Shown here: positions 18,492 to 26,898 of the stretch, piece after piece
How the letters are laid out: each line of letters begins with the position of its first letter
Position numbering within the stretch: position 1 is the stretch's first letter
NCBI RefSeq assembly: GCF_914271545.1
Contig: NZ_CAJZAH010000002.1
Coordinates: forward strand, 248,001 to 312,000
Length of the DNA stretch: 64,000 bases
Source of the DNA: Cupriavidus respiraculi
GTDB lineage: Bacteria > Pseudomonadota > Gammaproteobacteria > Burkholderiales > Burkholderiaceae
Reading direction: 5' to 3'
Notes under the pieces: generated by a model
Databases searched by the model: none
The model's input: only the letters and a program-made list of their open reading frames with translations
What the model was told of the DNA's origin: nothing
Translations under genes and position numbers: made by a program

Positions 18492-19169
18492 CTACAGCGA
18501 CGTGGCCGAGCGCGCGGCCTGCTCGTAGAGACCGGTCAGCACGCGCAACAGCCGTGCCAGCTCGCCGATCTCCAGGTTCTCCGCGCTGCCCGCGGTGAAA
18601 TTGTTGGTCAGGCACTGCTCGCGGATCTCGCGATAGCGCGCGCAGGCATCGGTACCTGCCGGCGTGGTCGCGTAGGTGGCTTCCTTGCCGACCCGCTCGC
18701 CTTCCACCAGCCCGAGGCCCTGCAGCTTCTTCAGCGAGTAGGTGACCAGGTGGGTGTCCTCGACATTGAGTACGAAGCAGATGTCCGCGAGCCGCTTGGC
18801 GCGGCCACGGTGGTTGACGTGGTGCAGCACCAGCACGTCGAGGAAGGTCAGGTCGCGCACGCCGGCCGCGCCCATGCAACGCACCACCCAGCGGCTGTAG
18901 GCGTTGTAGGCCGTGTTCAGGCCGAACTCGAACTCCGACAGTTCCGGGCTACGCTCGGACACCAGGTGCGCCGACGAGACGATGCTGGGACCCGTGCCGC
19001 GGGACGGGCCACCGCCCGCCCTGCCCGCACCGCCGGCATCGGCGGCGTTGGCCGCGCCGTGCTCGTCGACGGCGCTACCGGCCGTGCGCTCGGGCCGCGC
19101 CGCGGTACGGGCGCCGGGCGCGCGGGCGGCGAGGGAAGACGCGACGTCCGTCGCGGGCTTGCGGGCCAT
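18492..19169 (-). CDS. MarR-like winged-helix transcriptional regulator
   Basis: A 225-aa protein whose residues about 75-220 form a MarR-type winged helix: FGLNTAYNAYSRWVVRCM, then VLVLHHVNHRGRAKRLADICFVLNVED (helix-turn-helix) and the wing/second helix LKKLQGLGLVEGERVGKEATY. The first 65 residues are Ala/Gly/Pro/Arg-rich and likely disordered, unusually long for the family, so a later start cannot be excluded, although the ATG at 19169 is the clear candidate. It probably controls the hydantoinase gene downstream and/or the divergent amidase-TRAP operon. The 364-bp intergenic region carries two palindromes suited to a dimeric regulator. Confidence 0.85.
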   Translation of the reverse strand: MARKPATDVASSLAARAPGARTAARPERTAGSAVDEHGAANAADAGGAGRAGGGPSRGTGPSIVSSAHLVSERSPELSEFEFGLNTAYNAYSRWVVRCMGAAGVRDLTFLDVLVLHHVNHRGRAKRLADICFVLNVEDTHLVTYSLKKLQGLGLVEGERVGKEATYATTPAGTDACARYREIREQCLTNNFTAGSAENLEIGELARLLRVLTGLYEQAARSATSL

Positions 19170-19533
19170 GGCAACACTCCTGGTTGGTCATCCGGTGGGC
19201 ATCGCGACAGGCAACTAGGTAGTTCCCCGTATCCGCCGGCGATAGATTTAGCTTGACAGTTTATAAACAAATTATGAGCATGAACACCCAATAATTACAC
19301 CTATTAACCGGGGGAGCTTTCGGTGAAATCTGCACGAATTACGCGCATGAAGCGCCGTGGCCGCACTGCGGCGGGGCATGCCCCCTTGCCAGGATGCAGG
19401 GCTTTCACCGTTGCGACCGCGGCATCGGCTGGCTAGACTCGATCCGGCCACCGCCGCGCCCATGCGTATGCCTTCCAACGCGTTCGCCCCGAAACCACTG
19501 GCGGTCCCGCATTCCTCGCCCTGAACGACGCCC
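19170..19533. promoter_or_regulatory. Divergent control region between MarR-like gene and amidase operon
   Basis: This 364-bp gap includes the most AT-rich patch in the left half of the window (about 19245-19315). It contains a TTGACA (19253-19258) immediately followed by the perfect palindrome gtttataaac (19259-19268), and a second dyad aactaggtagtt (AACTA-GG-TAGTT, 19213-19224) 44 bp from the regulator start. The positions suit an autoregulatory operator and a promoter blocked by it. No clear -10 follows the TTGACA at standard spacing. Confidence 0.5.
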
Positions 19534-20904
19534 ATGTCCATGCTGCCCGATATCGAATCCCTGAACGAGACGCTGCGCCCCGGTTCGTCGCCCGCCGGCG
19601 CGACACGCGTCGCCGCGTCCCGCGCCGAGCTGATCGCGCGCATCGCGGACGCGGCGGCGCAGGGCAGCGCGGCATCGGTCTTTCTCGGGACGAGCTTCGA
19701 CACGGCCGGCGCCACCGCCCGCGCGGCGGATGCGGCGGCAAGCGCCGGCAAGCCGCTGCATCCGCTTGCCGGGCTGCCGGTGTCGATCAAGGACCTGTAC
19801 GACGTCGCCGGCGAAACCACGCGCGCGGCCTCGCCGGTGCGTGACGACGCGGCGCCCGCCGCCGCCGACGCTCCCGTCGTGGCGCGGCTGCGCGCGAGCG
19901 GCGCCGCGCTGGTGGGCCGCACCAACATGACCGAATTCGCGTTCTCCGGCGTCGGCATCAACCCGCATTTCGGCACGCCGGTCAATCCGGCCGATACGCA
20001 GGTGCAGCGCATCTGCGGCGGCTCGTCGTCCGGCGCCGCGGCCTCCGTCGCGCTGGGGCTGTCGGTGGCCGCGCTGGGCAGCGACACCGGCGGCTCGATC
20101 CGCATTCCGGCGGCGCTGTGCGGGCTGACCGGCTTCAAGCCGACCGCGCGGCGCGTGCCGCTGGCCGGCGCCTTTCCGCTGTCCTACTCGCTCGACACCG
20201 CCTGCGCGATGGCGCGTTCGGTGGCCGACTGCGTGCTGGTCGACGCCGTGATCGCCGATGCGCCGGTGGTGCCGGTGGTCAAGCCGGCCGGCGCGCTGCG
20301 CCTCGCGGTGCCGCGCCAGGCCGTGCTGGACGAGGTGGACGACAACGTGGCGCGTGCGTTCGATCTCGCGCTCGGCCGCCTGTCGGCCGCCGGCGTTCGC
20401 ATCGAGCAGATCGATGTGCCGGAGCTGGACGAACTGCCCGCGATCAATGCCGCCGGCGGCCTCACCGCCTCCGAGGCCTACGCCATCCACCGCCACACGC
20501 TGCCCGCGCGCCGCGATCTGTACGATCCGCGCGTGGCCCGCCGCATCGAGCGCGGCGCGGCGATGAGCGCGGCCGACTATATCGACCTGGTGCGGGCGCG
20601 CGCCGCGTGGATCGCCCGCGTGGAGGCCCGCATCGCCGGCTTCGACGCCGTGGCCTGCCCCACCGTGCCGATGGTGGCCCCGGCCATCGCCCCGCTGCTG
20701 GCGGACGACGACCTGTTCCTGCGCACCAACACGCTGCTGCTGCGCAATACCTCGATCTTCAATTTCCTCGATGGCTGCTCGATTTCGCTGCCGTGCCACC
20801 AGCCCGGTGAGCTGCCGGTCGGCCTGATGCTCTCGCACGGCGCCATGCGCGACGCGCAGGTGCTGGGCACGGCAATTGCATTGGAAGCCATCGTGAAGCG
20901 TTGA
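19534..20904 (+). CDS. Amidase (amidase-signature family)
   Basis: A 456-aa amidase-signature enzyme hydrolysing a carboxamide to acid and ammonia or amine. The Ser-cis-Ser-Lys triad is present: Lys86 in PVSIKDLYD, Ser in the GGSSSG loop (162-167) and nucleophile Ser188 in SDTGGSIR. Length and GatA-like layout are normal, but no gatB or gatC is nearby, so this is not the tRNA amidotransferase. It is the first gene of an apparent operon running through 27851 (86 bp to the TRAP binding protein). The start is 19534 or the in-frame ATG at 19540; neither has a strong ribosome site. Confidence 0.92.
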   Translation: MSMLPDIESLNETLRPGSSPAGATRVAASRAELIARIADAAAQGSAASVFLGTSFDTAGATARAADAAASAGKPLHPLAGLPVSIKDLYDVAGETTRAASPVRDDAAPAAADAPVVARLRASGAALVGRTNMTEFAFSGVGINPHFGTPVNPADTQVQRICGGSSSGAAASVALGLSVAALGSDTGGSIRIPAALCGLTGFKPTARRVPLAGAFPLSYSLDTACAMARSVADCVLVDAVIADAPVVPVVKPAGALRLAVPRQAVLDEVDDNVARAFDLALGRLSAAGVRIEQIDVPELDELPAINAAGGLTASEAYAIHRHTLPARRDLYDPRVARRIERGAAMSAADYIDLVRARAAWIARVEARIAGFDAVACPTVPMVAPAIAPLLADDDLFLRTNTLLLRNTSIFNFLDGCSISLPCHQPGELPVGLMLSHGAMRDAQVLGTAIALEAIVKR

Positions 20905-20990
20905 CGGGCGAACCCGCCCATCGGCGCGATCCGCAGACGAAGCACCAGGTCCGCACGGGCCAAAGACAGTAACGACGACGGGAGAATGAG

Positions 20991-21980
20991 ATGCAACGGA
21001 AGGGAATGCTGAAATCGGCTTTGCTCGGCGGCCTGATGGCCTCGGCCTTCGCGCTGGCGCCACTGGCGCACGCACAGGTCAAGTGGGATCTGCCCACCGG
21101 ATATCCGTCCAACAACCCCCACACGATCAACCTGGACCAGTTCGCCAAGGACGTCGGCACGGCCACGCAGGGCAAGCTGGTCATCACGCTGCATCCGAAC
21201 GGCTCGCTGTTCAAGGCCAACGAGATCAAGCGCGCCGTGCAGAGCGACCAGGCCCAGATGGGCGAGGTGCTGATGTCGCTGCTGGAAAACGAGAACGCGC
21301 TGTTCGGCGTGGATGCCGTGCCGTTCCTCGCGACCGGGTTCGATGCCTCGCAGAAGCTGTGGCAAGCGCAGCGCCCGGTGCTGGAGCGCCTGCTCGACCG
21401 CCAGGGCATCAAGCTGCTGTACGCGGTGGCATGGCCGCCGCAGGGCATCTACGCCAAGAAGGAGCTCAAGTCGGGCGCCGACATGAAGGGCCTGAAATGG
21501 CGCGCCTATAACCCGGCCACCACGAAGATCGCCCAGGCCGTCGGCGCGCAGCCGATGACCATCCAGGCCGCCGAGCTGTCGCAGGCCCTGTCGACCGGCG
21601 TGGTGGACAGCTTCATGTCCTCGGGCGCGACCGGCGTCGACAGCAAGGTGTGGGAAAGCCTGACGCACTTCCACACCGTGGACGCGTGGCTGCCCAAGAA
21701 CATGCTGATCGTCAACAAGCGCGAGTTCGAGAAGCTGGACAAGGCGACGCAGGACGCCGTGGTCAAGGCGGCCAAGGACGCCGAGACGCGCGGCTGGCAG
21801 CGCATGCGCGAATACACGCAGCAGTCGCTCGATACGCTGGCCAAGAACAAGATGACGGTGGTCAAGCCCAGCGCGCAGCTGCAGGCCGACATGAAGAAGG
21901 TTGGCGACGAGCTGCTGGCCGAATGGGAAAAGAAGGCCGGCGCCGACGGCAAGGAAATCATCGCCGCCTACCGCAAGTAA
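20991..21980 (+). CDS. TRAP transporter substrate-binding protein (DctP family)
   Basis: A 329-aa periplasmic binding protein with a clear signal peptide (MQRKGMLKSALLGGLMASAF..., cleavage probably after AHA-Q at about residue 26). The DctP fold landmarks are LFKANEIKRAVQSDQAQMGEVL and the conserved Arg region MKGLKWRAYNPATTKIAQAVGAQPMTI, which positions the ligand carboxylate. The ribosome site gggaga precedes the ATG. The ligand is expected to be an organic acid; the operon suggests an amide-derived or amino-acid-like acid. The membrane subunits follow. Confidence 0.94.
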   Translation: MQRKGMLKSALLGGLMASAFALAPLAHAQVKWDLPTGYPSNNPHTINLDQFAKDVGTATQGKLVITLHPNGSLFKANEIKRAVQSDQAQMGEVLMSLLENENALFGVDAVPFLATGFDASQKLWQAQRPVLERLLDRQGIKLLYAVAWPPQGIYAKKELKSGADMKGLKWRAYNPATTKIAQAVGAQPMTIQAAELSQALSTGVVDSFMSSGATGVDSKVWESLTHFHTVDAWLPKNMLIVNKREFEKLDKATQDAVVKAAKDAETRGWQRMREYTQQSLDTLAKNKMTVVKPSAQLQADMKKVGDELLAEWEKKAGADGKEIIAAYRK

Positions 21981-22082
21981 GCGACCGACCAGCGGCCCGC
22001 GAGGCGCCGCGCTTCCGGCACGGTGGCCGCGCGCCGCCGTGCCCCCGGGCCCGCCCGCGGGCCCGCTCCTATTCCTAGCACC

Positions 22083-22595
22083 ATGATTTCACGCTTCCAG
22101 TGGTTGTATCAGGGGCTTGCCGTGCTGGCCGCCGTGTTCATCTGCCTGACGCTGGCGATCGAGATCGCCATCATCGTCGGGCGCTTCGCCAACTTCCAGA
22201 TCGACGGCGCGGACGCGTACGCAGGTTATTTCATGGCCGCGGGGTCGTTCCTCGCACTGGCCGCCACCCTGCGCCAGGGGGACCATATCCGCGTGACGCT
22301 GTTCCTGCAGCGCCTGACCGGCAAGAGCCGCGTCTACGTGGAGATCTTCTGCCTGGCGGTGGCGACCTTCCTGACCGGGTACTTCGCGTACTACTCCGCC
22401 AAGCTGGTCTACGGCTCCTACACCTTCCACGATATTTCGCAGAACACCGACGCCACGCCATTGTGGATTCCGCAGCTGTCGATGGCGATCGGGCTGTTCG
22501 GCCTGTTCGTCGCGTTTGCCGAGGAATTCGTCTACGTCGTCCGCACCCGCCGCCTGGCGCGCGAGGAGACCGACGAGATGGCCCGTACCGAATAG
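22083..22595 (+). CDS. TRAP transporter small membrane subunit (DctQ family)
   Basis: A 170-aa protein with four predicted membrane segments (about residues 8-30, 45-65, 83-105 and 125-150), the usual DctQ topology, and the family motif LRQGDHIRVTLFLQRL between spans two and three. The ATG at 22083 is chosen over an upstream open-frame extension because it starts right at the first hydrophobic segment. It works with the large subunit 16 bp downstream and the binding protein upstream as an Na+- or H+-driven importer. Confidence 0.92.
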   Translation: MISRFQWLYQGLAVLAAVFICLTLAIEIAIIVGRFANFQIDGADAYAGYFMAAGSFLALAATLRQGDHIRVTLFLQRLTGKSRVYVEIFCLAVATFLTGYFAYYSAKLVYGSYTFHDISQNTDATPLWIPQLSMAIGLFGLFVAFAEEFVYVVRTRRLAREETDEMARTE

Positions 22596-22611
22596 CGCCT
22601 GGAGCCAGCAC

Positions 22612-23910
22612 ATGGACTTGTGGATTACGTTGTTCCTGATCGTCGCCATCTTCGCCATCCTCGGCGCGGGCGTATGGATCGGGATCGCCATCCTGGGCGT
22701 GGCCCTGGTGGCAATGGAGCTGTTCACCAACAAGGTGGGCGGCGATTCGCTGGCGCTGACTGTCTGGGGCTCGCTGTCGAGCTGGACGCTGACAGCCCTG
22801 CCGCTGTTTATCTGGATGGGAGAGATCCTGCTCAAATCCAGGCTGTCCGAAGGCATGTTCCGGGGCCTGGCGCCGTGGCTCCAGGGCCTGCCCGGCCGGC
22901 TGGTGCATGTGAACGTGATCGGCTGCACCATCTTCGCCGCGGTGTCGGGCTCCAGCGCCGCGACCTGCGCGACGATCGGCAAGATCTCGCTGCCCGAGCT
23001 GCGCAAGCGCGGCTATCCCGACGAAATGGCGATCGGCTCGCTGGCCGGCGCCGGCACGCTGGGACTGCTGATCCCGCCGTCCATCATCATGATTGTCTAC
23101 GGCGTGACCGCCGACGTCTCCATCGGCAAGCTGTTCATCGGCGGCGTGCTGCCGGGCATCCTGCTCGCCGGCCTCTTCATGGGCTACGTGGTGTTCTGGG
23201 GCATGCGGAACCGCGATGCGATCCCGGTGCCCGAGGGCCGCCTGACGCTGCGCGAAAAGCTGAGCGAATCGCGCCATCTGATCCCGGTGATGCTGCTGAT
23301 CGGCGCCGTGCTGGGCTCCATCTACGCCGGCATCGCCACTGCCACCGAGGCCGCCGCGCTCGGCGTGGTCGGCGCGCTGATCCTGGCGGCCTGCCAGCGC
23401 ACGCTGTCGTGGGCGGCGTTCCGCGATTCGCTGATGTCGGCGACGCGCCTGTACTGCATGATCGCGCTGATCCTGGCCGGCTCGGCGTTCCTGACGCTGG
23501 CGATGGGCTTTATCGGCCTGCCGCGCCATCTGGCCGAATGGATCATCAGCCTGCAGCTCTCGCCGTTCATGCTGATCATCGCGCTGATGATCTTCTTCAT
23601 CATCCTCGGCTGCTTCCTCGACGGCATCTCGATGGTGGTGCTGACCATGTCGGTGCTGCTGCCGACCATCCAGGCCGTCGGCATCGACCTGCTGTGGTTC
23701 GGCATCTTCGTCGTGCTGGTGGTGGAGATGGCGCAGATCACGCCGCCGGTGGGCTTCAACCTGTTCGTGCTGCAGGGCATGACCAAGTACAACATCAGCT
23801 ATATCGCGAAGGCGGCCTTTCCGTTCTTCGTGCTGATGGTGGTGGCGGTCATGCTCATCTGGGCGTTCCCGGGCCTGGTCACCTATCTGCCCGCGCAGAT
23901 GAAGATGTGA
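22612..23910 (+). CDS. TRAP transporter large membrane subunit (DctM family)
   Basis: A 432-aa permease with about 12 membrane segments, containing the DctM landmarks FAAVSGSSAATCATIGKI, YPDEMAIGSLAGAGTLGLLIPPSI and ILGCFLDGISMVVLTMSVLLP and the late ITPPVGFNLFVLQG. It forms the ion-coupled translocation pathway. The start at 22612 follows the DctQ stop by 16 bp; the frame is open further upstream but that part overlaps DctQ. It is followed after 22 bp by the flavoenzyme gene, consistent with uptake feeding oxidation. Confidence 0.95.
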   Translation: MDLWITLFLIVAIFAILGAGVWIGIAILGVALVAMELFTNKVGGDSLALTVWGSLSSWTLTALPLFIWMGEILLKSRLSEGMFRGLAPWLQGLPGRLVHVNVIGCTIFAAVSGSSAATCATIGKISLPELRKRGYPDEMAIGSLAGAGTLGLLIPPSIIMIVYGVTADVSIGKLFIGGVLPGILLAGLFMGYVVFWGMRNRDAIPVPEGRLTLREKLSESRHLIPVMLLIGAVLGSIYAGIATATEAAALGVVGALILAACQRTLSWAAFRDSLMSATRLYCMIALILAGSAFLTLAMGFIGLPRHLAEWIISLQLSPFMLIIALMIFFIILGCFLDGISMVVLTMSVLLPTIQAVGIDLLWFGIFVVLVVEMAQITPPVGFNLFVLQGMTKYNISYIAKAAFPFFVLMVVAVMLIWAFPGLVTYLPAQMKM

Positions 23911-23932
23911 GGCGGCACATGGCGAGAATGCG

Positions 23933-25219
23933 ATGCACGTGATCGTCATCGGCGCCGGCGTGATCGGCGTCTGCTCGGCCTGGTATCTGCGCGAGGCCGG
24001 CTTCGAGGTCACGGTCGTCGACCGGCGCAGCACGCCCGCGCAGGAATCGAGCTTCGGCAACGCGGGCGTGATCGCGCCCGGCTATGTCACGCCCTGGGCC
24101 GCCCCCGGCATGCCGGGCAAGGTGCTGCGCAACCTGTTCGCCGCGGAATCTCCGGTGCTGTTCCGGCCCAGCGCCGATCCGGCCATGTGGCGCTGGATCG
24201 CGCGCTGGCTCGGCGAGTGCCGGCTCGACCGGTATCGCGTCAACAAGCTGCGCATGCAGCGGGTGGCCTTCTACAGCCGCGCCTGCCTGCACGAACTGCG
24301 CGACCGGCTCGGCATCGAGTACGAGCAATCGCAGGGCTATCTGCAGCTGTTCCGCACCCAGCGCGACCTCGACATGGCGCAGCCCGCGCTGGCGCTGCTC
24401 AAGGAAAACAACGTGCCGCACCGGCTGGTCGATGCGGACGTGTGCCGCCGCATCGAACCGGGCCTGGCCACGGATACTCCGCTGGCCGGCGGCCTGCACC
24501 TGCCCGAGGACGAGTCGGGCAACTGCCCCACCTTCACGCGCAAGCTGCGGCAGCTGGCGGAAGCCGCGGGCGTGCGCTTCGTGATGGACGCGACCGTCAC
24601 GCGCATCGCACCGGCGGCGGCAGGACTGACGGTCGAACTCGACCGCAACGGCACGCGCAGCAAGCTCGACGCCGAACGGGTCGTGGTGGCCGCCGGCGTG
24701 GCCAGCGCCGCGCTGCTGCGGCCGCTGGGCCTGCGCATTCCGCTCTACCCCGTCAAGGGCTATTCCGCGACGGTGCAGGTCCGCGACGAACTGCAGGCGC
24801 CGCTGGCGGCGTTGATGGACGAGAGCTACAAGGTGGCCATCACCCGCATGGGCAACCGGATGCGCATCGCCGGCACCGCCGAGTTGGGCTCGCGCAAGCT
24901 CGACCTGCGCCGCGCCGCCGTCAACACCTTGCTCAAGGTCGGACGCGACTGGTTTCCGGCGGCCGGCAACTACAATGAGGCGTCGCTGTGGGCCGGCGCG
25001 CGCCCGATGCTGCCCGACGGTCCGCCTCTGATCGGACCCACCGCGATCTCCGGTCTCTATCTGAACCTTGGACACGGGTCCACCGGCTGGGCCATGTCGT
25101 GCGGATCGGGCCGGATCTGTGCCGCGCAGATCGCGGCTGGCATCGGGTCCGGCAGCGGGCCCGAGATCGACATGGAAGGACTGACGCCGGCCCGCTATGG
25201 GCTCGGCCCTCGTCTATGA
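23933..25219 (+). CDS. FAD-dependent oxidoreductase, D-amino-acid dehydrogenase-like
   Basis: A 428-aa DAO-family flavoprotein. The N-terminal Rossmann motif VIGAGVIGVCSAWYL (residues 4-18) is followed by the SSFGNAGVIAPGYVTPWAAPG segment typical of DadA, the middle LPEDESGNCPTFTRKL, and the C-terminal FAD closure LNLGHGSTGWAMSCGSGR. DadA oxidises D-amino acids to 2-oxo acids and ammonia, passing electrons to the respiratory chain. Its stop overlaps the next gene by 4 nt (ATGA), so the two are translationally coupled. In context it probably oxidises an amino acid released by the amidase or hydantoinase; the exact substrate is unknown. Confidence 0.9.
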   Translation: MHVIVIGAGVIGVCSAWYLREAGFEVTVVDRRSTPAQESSFGNAGVIAPGYVTPWAAPGMPGKVLRNLFAAESPVLFRPSADPAMWRWIARWLGECRLDRYRVNKLRMQRVAFYSRACLHELRDRLGIEYEQSQGYLQLFRTQRDLDMAQPALALLKENNVPHRLVDADVCRRIEPGLATDTPLAGGLHLPEDESGNCPTFTRKLRQLAEAAGVRFVMDATVTRIAPAAAGLTVELDRNGTRSKLDAERVVVAAGVASAALLRPLGLRIPLYPVKGYSATVQVRDELQAPLAALMDESYKVAITRMGNRMRIAGTAELGSRKLDLRRAAVNTLLKVGRDWFPAAGNYNEASLWAGARPMLPDGPPLIGPTAISGLYLNLGHGSTGWAMSCGSGRICAAQIAAGIGSGSGPEIDMEGLTPARYGLGPRL

Positions 25220-26898
25220 CCAGTTCCCCGGGGCAAACGCCCCATGCCGCGGACACCGCCACCGCCTTCCCGACCATCCCCCCGACCGGCTGGCTGCCGC
25301 TCGACGCGGCAAGCCGCGCCGCCATCCCACTGTATGACGTCGCCACGATCCGGCGCATCGAAGCCGCCGCGCTCGCCAGCCTGCCCGCCTTCACGCTGAT
25401 GTCGCGCGCGGGCGCCGCGGCGGCCGACTGGCTGGCGCGCCATGCCCCCGCCGGCCCGCTGCTGTTCGTGGCCGGTCCCGGCAACAACGGCGGCGACGCG
25501 GTCGTGGCAGCCACGCTGATGCATCGTGCCGGACGCACGGTACAGGTGTGGCTGGTTGGCGGACAGCCCGACCGCCTGCCCGCGGACGCGGCGCGCGCCT
25601 GGCGCGATGCCGTCGCGGCCGGCGTGCCGCTGCGCGTGGTGGCCGACAGCGAGCCGCCAGCGAGCCTTGCCTGGGAATACGCGGCCGTGGTGGATGGCCT
25701 GCTGGGCATTGGCCTGAATCGCCCCGCCAGCGGCATCCTCGGGGACTGGATCGGCCATCTCGCCGGGCTGGCGGCGAAAGGGCTGCCGGTCTTTGCGCTC
25801 GACATTCCAAGCGGACTGTTCGCGGACACCGGGGCCGGCGCGCCCGCGGTCCGCGCGGTGCGCACGCTGACATTCCTCGCCGCCAAGCCGGGCCTGCTCA
25901 CGCGGGACGGCCGTGATTGCGCGGGCACCGTCGATATCGCCCCGCTCGGGCTCGACTATCCGCCGCGCGAGCCCGCCCCGGCGCGGGTCAGCGGGGCCGG
26001 CGACTTTATCGCGGACCTGCCCTACCGGCACCACGCCGCGCACAAGGGCACCCACGGCTCGCTGGCCGTGGTCGGCGGCAGCGCCGGCATGGCCGGGGCA
26101 CCGCTGCTCGGCGCGCGGGCCGCCCTCCATCTCGGCGCGGGCCGCGTCCATGTCGCCTTCCTCGCGCAGCCGGCGCCGCTGCTCGACGCCGTGCATCCCG
26201 AACTGATGCTGCGCCCGCTGGACGACCTCGATGTCGGCGCCATGTCGGCGCTGGTGGCCGGGCCCGGCATGGGCACCGGGCCGGACAGCGCGGCCCGGCT
26301 GGCCGCCCTGCTTCGCACCATTGCCGGGCTGACCGCGCAGGGCAACAGCGCGCCCGCGCTGGTGTTCGATGCCGACGCGCTGAACCTGCTTGCCGCCGAC
26401 GCCGTGCTCGCGCAGGCCGCCCGCGATGCCGGCGTGCCGATCGTGCTGACGCCGCATCCGCTCGAAGCGGCGCGCCTTGCGGGCTGCGGCGTGGGCGAGA
26501 TCCAGCGCGACCGGCTGGCGGCCGCGCGTGCGCTCGCGGCCAGATGGCGGGCCGTGGTCGTGCTGAAAGGATCGGGCACCGTCATTGCGGAGCCCCCGGC
26601 ATCGGGTCCGGCATCGGGCCATGCCGAGCCCCCGCCCGGCCTCTGGATCAATCCCACCGGCAACGCCGGCCTCGCCACGGCGGGCACCGGGGATGTGCTC
26701 GCCGGCATGATCGGCGCCCTGCTGGCTCAGGGCATGCCGCCATCGGCCGCGGCACGCGCGGCGGTATGGATCCATGGCCGCGCCGCCGAGCACCTGGTGC
26801 AGGCGGGCACCGGCCCGGCGGGACTGACGGCCAGCGAACTCTATCTGCCGGCGCGGGCCATCCTCAACGCGCTGATGCGAGGCGACTTGCAGACATGA
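25216..26898 (+). CDS. nnr: Bifunctional NAD(P)HX epimerase / ADP-dependent NAD(P)HX dehydratase
   Basis: A 560-aa enzyme that repairs hydrated NADH/NADPH. The N-terminal epimerase half (NnrE/YjeF-N, to about residue 240) has FVAGPGNNGGDAVVAATLMHR and the catalytic ALDIPSGL region. The C-terminal dehydratase half (NnrD, ribokinase-like, about 270-560) has HKGTHGSLAVVGGSAGMAGAP, the Asp in VFDADALNLL and the ADP-site motif GNAGLATAGTGDVLAG. The ATG at 25216 overlaps the preceding stop by 4 nt, and its own stop overlaps the next start by 4 nt. It is a housekeeping function found here inside a catabolic operon. Confidence 0.94.
   Translation: MTSSPGQTPHAADTATAFPTIPPTGWLPLDAASRAAIPLYDVATIRRIEAAALASLPAFTLMSRAGAAAADWLARHAPAGPLLFVAGPGNNGGDAVVAATLMHRAGRTVQVWLVGGQPDRLPADAARAWRDAVAAGVPLRVVADSEPPASLAWEYAAVVDGLLGIGLNRPASGILGDWIGHLAGLAAKGLPVFALDIPSGLFADTGAGAPAVRAVRTLTFLAAKPGLLTRDGRDCAGTVDIAPLGLDYPPREPAPARVSGAGDFIADLPYRHHAAHKGTHGSLAVVGGSAGMAGAPLLGARAALHLGAGRVHVAFLAQPAPLLDAVHPELMLRPLDDLDVGAMSALVAGPGMGTGPDSAARLAALLRTIAGLTAQGNSAPALVFDADALNLLAADAVLAQAARDAGVPIVLTPHPLEAARLAGCGVGEIQRDRLAAARALAARWRAVVVLKGSGTVIAEPPASGPASGHAEPPPGLWINPTGNAGLATAGTGDVLAGMIGALLAQGMPPSAAARAAVWIHGRAAEHLVQAGTGPAGLTASELYLPARAILNALMRGDLQT

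Noticed and set aside
18415-18879. Upstream in-frame extension of the hydantoinase gene (start at 18879)
   Set aside because: It would overlap the MarR-like gene in another frame and adds unrelated Arg/Pro/Gln-rich sequence; the GTG at 18414 has a proper ribosome site.
19534-20904. GatA subunit of the tRNA amidotransferase
   Set aside because: The amidase fold is shared, but no gatB or gatC is adjacent and the neighbours are transport and catabolic genes.
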